Source: Edwardsiella anguillarum (GTDB lineage: Bacteria; Pseudomonadota; Gammaproteobacteria; Enterobacterales; Enterobacteriaceae). From it: a stretch of 64,000 nucleotides of DNA. The DNA lies in assembly GCF_008801815.1 (NCBI RefSeq), contig NZ_VZOX01000001.1, one strand, 5' to 3'. This document shows, piece by piece, positions 58,443-64,000 of the stretch (positions within the stretch are counted from its first letter, which is position 1; each line of letters opens with the position of its first letter). The notes under the pieces were generated by a model that had not been told where the DNA came from, made no database searches, and worked only from the letters and a program-made list of their open reading frames with translations. Position numbers and translations under genes: made by a program.

Positions 58443-59654
58443 TTACTTATGCTTGCGCATCACCAGCGTCGCATTGGTGCCGCCAAAGCCGAAGCTGTTG
58501 GACATCACCACATCCAGATCGCGCTCGGTGGTGGCGGTAACGATATCCATCCCGGCGGCCTGCTCATCCAGCTCTTCAATGTTGATGCTCGGCGCGATAA
58601 AGCCGTGCTCCAGCATCAGCAGGGTGTAAATGGCTTCGTGAACCCCCGCGGCGCCCAGCGCATGACCGGTCATCGCCTTGGTAGAAGAGATAGCCGGCGT
58701 ATGGTCGCCAAAGACCTCACGGATAGCGCCCAGCTCTTTCACGTCGCCCACCATGGTGGAGGTGCCGTGTACGTTCAGGTAATCCACCGGCTTATCCAGC
58801 CCCTGCATCGCCATCTGCATGCAGCGCGCCGCGCCTTCGCCCGATGGCGCAACCATGTCATAGCCATCGGAGGTAGCACCGTAGCCGACGATCTCGGCGT
58901 AAATGTGCGCGCCGCGCGCCAGCGCGTGCTCCAGCTCTTCCACGACCACGATGCCGCCGCCGCCGGAGATGACAAAGCCGTCGCGCTTGGCGTCATAGGT
59001 CCGGGACGCTTTTTCCGGCGCATCGTTGTAATGGGTAGAGAGCGCGCCCATCGCGTCGAACTCGCAGGCCAGCTCCCAGCACATCTCTTCACCACCGCCG
59101 GCAAAGACCACGTCCTGCTTGCCCAGCTGGATCATCTCAACGGCATTGCCGATGCAGTGAGCCGAGGTGGCGCAGGCGGAGCTGATGGAGTAGTTAACCC
59201 CGCGAATTTTAAACGGCGTGGCCAGACAGGCGGAGACACCGGAGGCCATGGCCTTGGTCACCATATACGGCCCCACGCCGCGGATACCGCGGGCGCGCAT
59301 ACCGTCAGCGCCGGCAACCTGGTTACGCGGGGAACCGCCGCCGGAGCCCACGATCAGACCGGTACGGTTGTTGGAAACCATATCCTCGCTCAGACCGGAG
59401 TCCTTGATCGCTTCCTGCATCGACAGGTAGGCATAGATCGACGCATCGCTCATAAAACGCATCACCTTGCGGTCGATCATGCCGGCGGTATCCAGCTTGA
59501 TGTTGCCCCAGACCTGGCTACGCATGCCGGCCTCCTGCAGCTCAGGCGCAAAGGTGATCCCCGAACGCCCTTCTTTCAGAGACGCCAGCACCTCCTGCTG
59601 GTTGTTACCGATACTGGAAACAATACCCAAGCCAGTAATCACTGCACGTTTCAT
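58443..59654 (-). CDS. fabB: 3-oxoacyl-ACP synthase I (KAS I)
   Basis: FabB condenses malonyl-ACP with acyl-ACP and is essential for unsaturated fatty-acid synthesis. The 403-residue protein (E. coli 406) is a thiolase-fold enzyme with the catalytic Cys161 in SISSACATSAHCIGNA and His residues in LNVHGTSTMVGD (about 293-304) and KAMTGHALGAAGVHEA (about 326-341). GSGGGSPRNQVAGADGM (about 103-119) is also typical. Minus strand, divergent from mnmC over 172 bp. In E. coli it is controlled by FadR and FabR; the binding sites could not be assigned with certainty. Confidence 0.97.
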   Translation of the reverse strand: MKRAVITGLGIVSSIGNNQQEVLASLKEGRSGITFAPELQEAGMRSQVWGNIKLDTAGMIDRKVMRFMSDASIYAYLSMQEAIKDSGLSEDMVSNNRTGLIVGSGGGSPRNQVAGADGMRARGIRGVGPYMVTKAMASGVSACLATPFKIRGVNYSISSACATSAHCIGNAVEMIQLGKQDVVFAGGGEEMCWELACEFDAMGALSTHYNDAPEKASRTYDAKRDGFVISGGGGIVVVEELEHALARGAHIYAEIVGYGATSDGYDMVAPSGEGAARCMQMAMQGLDKPVDYLNVHGTSTMVGDVKELGAIREVFGDHTPAISSTKAMTGHALGAAGVHEAIYTLLMLEHGFIAPSINIEELDEQAAGMDIVTATTERDLDVVMSNSFGFGGTNATLVMRKHK

Positions 59655-59826
59655 CTATTACCTCTTGAAAAAATTTTTGTCATTCGGGATTTGCAACGCA
59701 CTTTAGCGTACACCTGTACGCCGAGGCAAGTCCGATCAGCGCTGGTAAAACCAGATAGCGCTAAATTTGCCGCCCCGGGCACAGACCGTTAAAATCGTCC
59801 ACTGGCTGATTTAGCGGTAAAAAAAC

Positions 59827-61851
59827 GTGAACCATACATCGATACAGGGTGCATCGCTGAGCTGGAATCAACAGGGTACGCCTGTTTCGCAGCAGTTTGA
59901 CGACGTCTACTTTTCCAATCAGGACGGGCTGGCGGAAACCCGCCACGTCTTCCTGCAGGGCAACGGGCTGCCGCAGCGCTGGTGTGAGCCCGGGCGCCCT
60001 GACTTTACCGTCGCCGAAACCGGCTTCGGCACCGGGCTGAACTTTCTCACTCTGTGGCAGGCCCATCGTGCCTTCCGACAGGCATATCCCGACCAGGGAC
60101 CGCCGCGTCTGCACTTCATTAGCTTTGAAAAATACCCGCTGTGCCGCGACGACCTGCGCGCCGCCCACGCCGCCTGGCCAGAGCTGGCGGAACTCAGCGA
60201 ACAGCTGTACGCCGTATGGCCCGACGCCCTGCCCGGCTGCCACCGTCTGCACCCGGCGCCGCACATCACGCTGGATCTGTGGTTCGGCGACGTCAACGCG
60301 CTGCTGCCGCAGCTGCCCGACGGCCTCAGGGGGCACGTGGACGCCTGGTTTCTGGATGGCTTTGCGCCGGCGAAAAACCCGGATATGTGGACCCAGGCGC
60401 TCTTCGACGCCATGCTGCGTCTAGCCCGGCCCGGCGCTACCTTCGCCACCTTTACCGCCGCCGGATTTGTGCGCCGCGGCCTGATCCAGGCCGGATTTGA
60501 GGTCAGTAAAGTCAAAGGATTTGGGCAAAAGCGGGAGTGTCTGGCGGGACGGCGCCCTACGGCGCTGCCGCCCGATGCGCTGCGGGCGCCCTGGTATGCT
60601 CGGCCGGCGGCCCGCCGCCCTGACGAGGTCGCGCTGATCGGCGGCGGCATCGCCGCCGCCCTGTGCGCCCTGGCGCTGCAGCGGCGCGGCAGCCGCGTCA
60701 CCCTCTACTGCGCCGATCCGCAGGGGGCGCAGGGCGCCTCCGGCAACCGTCAGGGGGCGCTCTATCCCCTGCTTAACGGCCGCGGCGATGCGCTGGAGCG
60801 CTTTTACGCCCGCGCCTTTCCCTACGCCCTGCGCACCTACGATGCGCTGGCGGCCCAAGGCGTCGACTTTCCCCACCAATGGTGCGGCGTCAGCCAGCTG
60901 GGTTACGATGACGCCAGCCAGAAAAAGATAGCGCAGCTGCTGGCCGCCGGTTGGCCCGAGTGGCTGGCGCAAGGGGGCGATGCCGCCGATCTCGGCCTGC
61001 GCTGCGGCCTGCCGCTGCCGGTCGGCGGCGTCTGCTATCCCCTCGGAGGCTGGCTGGATCCCGCTGAGCTGACCCGCCAGGCCCTGGCGCTGGCGGAGCG
61101 TCAGGGGGCCACCCTGCACTTTAACCATGAGGTTCGGCAGCTGCAGCCGGCGCCGGAGGGCTGGCGCCTGCGGCTGGCCGACGGCTCGACCCGCCTGCAC
61201 GGCTGCGTCGTGCTGGCCGGCGGCGCCCGCGCCGGCGAGTTCAGCCAGAGCGACGCGCTGCCGCTCTATCCGGTGCGCGGCCAGGTGAGCCATATTCCCA
61301 CCGCCCCGGCGCTGGCGCCGCTGCGCCAGGTACTGTGCCATGACGGCTATCTGACCCCCTGCAGCCCGAACTACGGCACTCACTGCCTCGGCGCCAGCTA
61401 CCGACGCAACTGCACCGATCGGGAGTACAGCCCGCAGGAGCAGCAGGACAACCGCCAGCGGCTGATCGCGTCGCTGCCGCAGGCGACGTGGCCGCAGCAG
61501 GTGGACGTCAGCGCCGCGGCGGCGCGGATCGGCATACGCTGCGCCGTACGCGATCATCTGCCGCTGCTCGGCGCGCTGCCGGACGCCCCAGCGCTGCAGA
61601 CGCGCTATCCGCATCCTCGCCCGCAGCAGCGCGTCCCCGCGGAGACCAACGCCGCCGCGCCGCACCATCCGGATCTGTTTATCCTGGCCGCCCTCGGCTC
61701 TCGGGGTCTGTGCAGCGCGCCGCTGTGCGCCGAGCTGCTGGCCGGGCAAATCCACGACGAGGCGCTACCGCTGGAGCAGGATCTGCTGGACGCACTCAGC
61801 CCCAACCGTTTCTGGCTGCGTAAATGGCTTAAGGGAAAAGGGATGGCGTAG
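59827..61851 (+). CDS. mnmC: Bifunctional tRNA modification enzyme MnmC
   Basis: MnmC completes 5-methylaminomethyl-2-thiouridine at tRNA wobble position 34 in two steps. The 674-residue protein (E. coli 668) has an N-terminal SAM-dependent methyltransferase half (about 1-245, with ETGFGTGLNFLTLW and a DAWFLDGFAPAKNPDMW motif) and a C-terminal FAD-dependent oxidoreductase half (about 268-660). The FAD loop is LIGGGIAAALCALAL and the late segment AALGSRGLCSAPLCAELLAG. The start is GTG at 59827, agreeing with the E. coli N-terminus; the RBS is weak. It converges with yfcL. Confidence 0.96.
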   Translation: MNHTSIQGASLSWNQQGTPVSQQFDDVYFSNQDGLAETRHVFLQGNGLPQRWCEPGRPDFTVAETGFGTGLNFLTLWQAHRAFRQAYPDQGPPRLHFISFEKYPLCRDDLRAAHAAWPELAELSEQLYAVWPDALPGCHRLHPAPHITLDLWFGDVNALLPQLPDGLRGHVDAWFLDGFAPAKNPDMWTQALFDAMLRLARPGATFATFTAAGFVRRGLIQAGFEVSKVKGFGQKRECLAGRRPTALPPDALRAPWYARPAARRPDEVALIGGGIAAALCALALQRRGSRVTLYCADPQGAQGASGNRQGALYPLLNGRGDALERFYARAFPYALRTYDALAAQGVDFPHQWCGVSQLGYDDASQKKIAQLLAAGWPEWLAQGGDAADLGLRCGLPLPVGGVCYPLGGWLDPAELTRQALALAERQGATLHFNHEVRQLQPAPEGWRLRLADGSTRLHGCVVLAGGARAGEFSQSDALPLYPVRGQVSHIPTAPALAPLRQVLCHDGYLTPCSPNYGTHCLGASYRRNCTDREYSPQEQQDNRQRLIASLPQATWPQQVDVSAAAARIGIRCAVRDHLPLLGALPDAPALQTRYPHPRPQQRVPAETNAAAPHHPDLFILAALGSRGLCSAPLCAELLAGQIHDEALPLEQDLLDALSPNRFWLRKWLKGKGMA

Positions 61852-61900
61852 CGGGAGACCCCCCCCCGCCCTTCCTGCGTTATCCGGCGGTGGCGGCGGT

Positions 61901-61920
61901 GGCGCCGCTGAAGCGGCGCC
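61901..61920. terminator. GC hairpin between convergent mnmC and yfcL
   Basis: GGCGCCGC and GCGGCGCC form an 8-bp stem with a TGAA loop in the 132-bp gap between convergent genes. No U-tract on either side. A C9 run just before (61859-61867) is another simple repeat. Confidence 0.45.
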
Positions 61921-61983
61921 CCGTCTGTTCACTACGGCGCGATGTATCCTGCCCGCCCCTGAGCGCGCGAAGGATTCCCGGCC

Positions 61984-62265
61984 TCAGGCTTCATGCTGAG
62001 CCCGGCGGTAGAGATCCTGCCATAGGTTGTGTACCAGCGCCTGATCGGGCGGAGAGAGCTCGCCGGCGTGAATGGCGCGCACCAGGCTGGCGCGCACCGC
62101 AGCATCCAGCGCCGCGGGCGCGGCCTGCGGCTGTGAGGCGATCTCCGCCACCGCCAGGGTCAGGTGGCCGCGCAGGTAGCCGCCGGCAAATAGCTCATCG
62201 TCGCTGGCGCTGTCAACCATCTCATCAATCAGCGTCAAAATACGCTCTTCAAACTCTGCAATCAT
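61984..62265 (-). CDS. yfcL: YfcL family protein
   Basis: The 93-residue helical protein is the ortholog of E. coli YfcL (92 residues), with the conserved opening MIAEFEERILTLIDEMVDSA and the motif SDDELFAGGYLRGHLTLAVAE (in two parts, about 20-40). A second conserved stretch is HAGELSPPDQALVHNLWQDL (about 66-85). No function is established. I use the ATG at 62265, with AAGGA 7 nt upstream; the open frame continues 27 codons into the epmC end without support. It follows epmC by 43 bp, with yfcA further upstream in the same direction. Confidence 0.93.
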   Translation of the reverse strand: MIAEFEERILTLIDEMVDSASDDELFAGGYLRGHLTLAVAEIASQPQAAPAALDAAVRASLVRAIHAGELSPPDQALVHNLWQDLYRRAQHEA

Positions 62266-62308
62266 AGGGATTCCTTGCGCATCGGCATCGGCCGCGCCGC
62301 GCCGCGCA

Positions 62309-62857
62309 TCACTGTAAATCGTCGGGATAGGGAAAGTCAGCGGCACTCAGTGCCGGCGTACGATAAAACGCCTGAAGCGCACGGATAAACTGCGCCGGAC
62401 GCGAGGGGATACCCTCGGCCAGATAGCTCAGCACCTGCTCTCGCACCCGGCGCTGAAACGCGATGCGATCCGGCTCGAAGCTGCCCTCCAGATTATCGCA
62501 GCTGACGTTAAAGGGGTAGCCGGCGGCGGCGCAGAACAGCCAGTCCAGCGCCTGCGGCTTAATCTCTACCGCCTCAAAGCGCGACTGCGTGTCGGCGTCC
62601 CGCCCGTCCGGGCAGTACCAATAGCCATAGTCCTCCAGGCGGCGACGTGCCTCCCCGGCGATGCACCAGTGTGAGATCTCGTGCAGCGCGCTGGCATAGT
62701 AGCCGTGGGCAAACAGAATGCGGTGATCCGGATGCGCGTCATCCGCCGGCAGATAGATAGGTTCGCCGTCGCCGGCCACCAGGCGGGTGTGGTATTCGCT
62801 GCCGAACGTCTGCGCGAATAGATCGATTAACTGCTGATAATGATGGGTCTCGGGCAT
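62309..62857 (-). CDS. epmC: EF-P hydroxylase EpmC (YfcM)
   Basis: EpmC hydroxylates the beta-lysyl-lysine of elongation factor P, completing the modification started by EpmA and EpmB. The 182-residue protein matches E. coli (182). A metal-binding HEISHW motif sits at about residues 60-65 with further His upstream (FAHGYYASALHEISHWCIAG, 50-69). Other conserved parts are YWYCPDGRDADTQSRFE (about 79-95) and GYPFNVSCDNLEGSFEPDR (about 113-131). I use the ATG at 62857, aligning with E. coli MNSTHHY; an ATG two codons upstream is possible. Cytoplasmic. Confidence 0.95.
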   Translation of the reverse strand: MPETHHYQQLIDLFAQTFGSEYHTRLVAGDGEPIYLPADDAHPDHRILFAHGYYASALHEISHWCIAGEARRRLEDYGYWYCPDGRDADTQSRFEAVEIKPQALDWLFCAAAGYPFNVSCDNLEGSFEPDRIAFQRRVREQVLSYLAEGIPSRPAQFIRALQAFYRTPALSAADFPYPDDLQ

Positions 62858-62957
62858 GGTCATCTCTGGGCCTGATGAGAAAATAACGCGCGGCGCCGCG
62901 GCGCCGCATCACGGTGGCAGATTGTCGCACAGGCGCCGCCGCCTTGCATCAGCCGCG

Positions 62958-63758
62958 CTACAGCCAGCGCTGCACCCAGGACAGGATATCGCTGCCGTGG
63001 TTGTCATACAGCAGCTTAATGCTCATGATCAGCGACATCACAACGATCATCGGCCGGATCAGCTGCTGCCCGCGGGTTAGCACCATCCGAGCGCCGACGC
63101 GGGCGCCGATCGCCTGTCCGACCAGCATGCACAGCCCCACGCTCCACACGACGTTTCCCCCGATGATAAACAGCAGCAGGGACGCCGCGTTAGAGGTAAA
63201 GTTGAGCACCTTGGCATGCGCCGTCGCCTGGGGAAGCGACAGCCCCAGCAGCATGACATAGCCCAGCGCATAAAACGAGCCGGCGCCGGGGCCGAAAAAG
63301 CCGTCATAAAAACCGACGCTGGCGCCGCCCAGCACGGCAAACAGCGGCATACCGACGCGCCGCACCCCCTCCGTCGCCCCCAGCGACGGCGTCAGCAAAA
63401 AGTAGAGCCCGACCCCGATCACCAAAAACGGCAGCAGCTGGCGTAATATCTCCGCCTGCAGGCGCTGCACCAGCAGCGCGCCGGCCGCGGCGGCCAAAAA
63501 CGTCAGCAGAATGACCCACTTTTGCTCGGCAAGGTTGACCACCCGGCGACGAATAAAGTAGAGGCTGGACGAAAACGATCCCCCCACCGACTGCAGCTTG
63601 TTGGTGGCCAACGCCTGGGCGGGCGGCAGCCCGACGGCCAGCAGCGCCGGCACCGTCAACAGTCCGCCGCCGCCGGCAATGGCATCGATAAAGCCGGCGA
63701 ACAGCGCCACGCAAAATAAAACCCCGAGCAGCTCGGGAGAAAGCAATAGCGTCTCCAT
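62958..63758 (-). CDS. yfcA: TauE/SafE-family permease YfcA
   Basis: YfcA is an inner-membrane protein of the TSUP (TauE/SafE) family, which exports or imports small sulfur- or carbon-containing anions; the substrate of YfcA is not established. The 266-residue protein (E. coli 269) has about eight hydrophobic helices and the repeated family motifs: FAGFIDAIAGGGGLLTVPALL (in two parts, about 19-39), PPAQALATNKLQS (about 43-55) and GFYDGFFGPGAGSFY (about 139-153). I use the ATG at 63758 as in E. coli; the open frame extends 14 codons upstream. It lies 100 bp upstream of epmC on the same strand. Confidence 0.93.
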   Translation of the reverse strand: METLLLSPELLGVLFCVALFAGFIDAIAGGGGLLTVPALLAVGLPPAQALATNKLQSVGGSFSSSLYFIRRRVVNLAEQKWVILLTFLAAAAGALLVQRLQAEILRQLLPFLVIGVGLYFLLTPSLGATEGVRRVGMPLFAVLGGASVGFYDGFFGPGAGSFYALGYVMLLGLSLPQATAHAKVLNFTSNAASLLLFIIGGNVVWSVGLCMLVGQAIGARVGARMVLTRGQQLIRPMIVVMSLIMSIKLLYDNHGSDILSWVQRWL

Positions 63759-63800
63759 GATCCTTGTCTGAACCGTCCCATCGTGTTGTATACGCCCCAT

Positions 63801-64000
63801 ATCACATCGACAGCATCGGATACAAAAAACGTATGCATCAGTATGTGATTGAGACCACTAAATAGGCCGCTATCATGACAAACAATCTCGCTGCGGTAAC
63901 TGACTTTTATCATGCCACCGATGCGATACCCGGCGATGGGGAGCGGGCAGCGCGGGCGATGGGGCGCCTCACCATCTTCCGACGCGGCCCGCGTGCCCAC
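63801..64000. other. Right-edge region without a supported gene
   Basis: 200 bp with no gene I can support. The minus strand stays open but does not resemble the E. coli neighbour mepA, and probably represents an upstream region of yfcA or a gene starting outside the window. Confidence 0.4.

Noticed and set aside
58282..58629. Plus-strand frame starting before the GCAGAA repeat (poly Ala-Glu protein)
   Set aside because: Runs through the fabB terminator and antisense fabB; no ribosome binding site.
63801..64000. mepA expected at the right edge from E. coli synteny
   Set aside because: The minus-strand frame does not resemble MepA, so the expectation is not met inside the window.

Overview
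The window is a piece of enterobacterial core chromosome, GC-rich (clearly above 50 percent) with AT-rich promoter gaps. Gene content and order follow the Escherichia coli nuo to yfcA segment closely: nuoN-A, lrhA, alaA, yfbR, yfbS, hxpA (yfbT), yfbU, yfbV, ackA-pta, yfcD, yfcE, yfcF, yfcG, folX, yfcH, ubiX, purF, cvpA, dedD, folC, accD, dedA, truA, usg, pdxB, fabB, mnmC, yfcL, epmC, yfcA. Protein divergence, the high GC and the departures listed below suggest a member of Enterobacterales outside the E. coli/Salmonella group. Edwardsiella or a relative is my best guess, but this is inference because no rRNA or marker search was possible.

Layout. 1-4.7 kb holds accessory cell-envelope and sugar genes: a WaaZ-like LPS core transferase, cytochrome b561 (cybB), the periplasmic beta-glucosidase bglX and an unnamed 51-residue membrane protein. 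4.7-19.8 kb is the complete 13-gene nuo operon (NDH-1, respiratory complex I, with fused nuoCD) on the minus strand, ending in a strong terminator. A 0.6 kb AT-rich gap separates it from lrhA (20.4-21.3 kb). 21.7-25.1 kb carries a reduced relative of the E. coli ydjX-ynj locus (TVP38-type membrane protein, ynjE, ynjF, ynjA), inserted between lrhA and alaA. 25.4-32.2 kb is alaA-yfbR-yfbS-hxpA-yfbU-yfbV, interrupted by a frameshifted autotransporter barrel relic that contains 16 perfect copies of a 7-bp repeat. 32.7-36.2 kb is ackA-pta, followed by a partly duplicated terminator region and a periplasmic rhodanese gene that occupies the place of yfcC. 37-42.9 kb holds yfcD, yfcE, yfcF, yfcG, folX, yfcH, an unusual SDR-fold protein and ubiX; the histidine/lysine-arginine-ornithine transport genes found near here in E. 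coli are absent. 43-52.4 kb is the purF to pdxB run. 52.5-57.3 kb is a stress block: the scsABCD thiol-redox/copper-tolerance operon, a DUF4186 gene and an expanded acid-shock gene asr with an RstA-box-like site. 57.4-63.8 kb returns to the core with a methyltransferase, fabB, mnmC, yfcL, epmC and yfcA.

Functionally the window combines central respiration (NDH-1), acetate overflow (AckA-Pta), alanine synthesis (AlaA), purine, folate, PLP, fatty-acid and ubiquinone precursor synthesis (PurF, FolC/FolX, PdxB, AccD/FabB, UbiX), tRNA and EF-P modification (TruA, MnmC, EpmC), and periplasmic redox/acid defence (Scs, Asr, rhodaneses). No rRNA, tRNA, CRISPR array, intact insertion sequence or prophage was recognised. 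The most unusual structures are the heptanucleotide repeat inside the autotransporter relic, the SDR-fold protein that has lost its catalytic Tyr and Lys, the 187-bp tandem duplication at the end of pta, and the 17-residue repeats of Asr.
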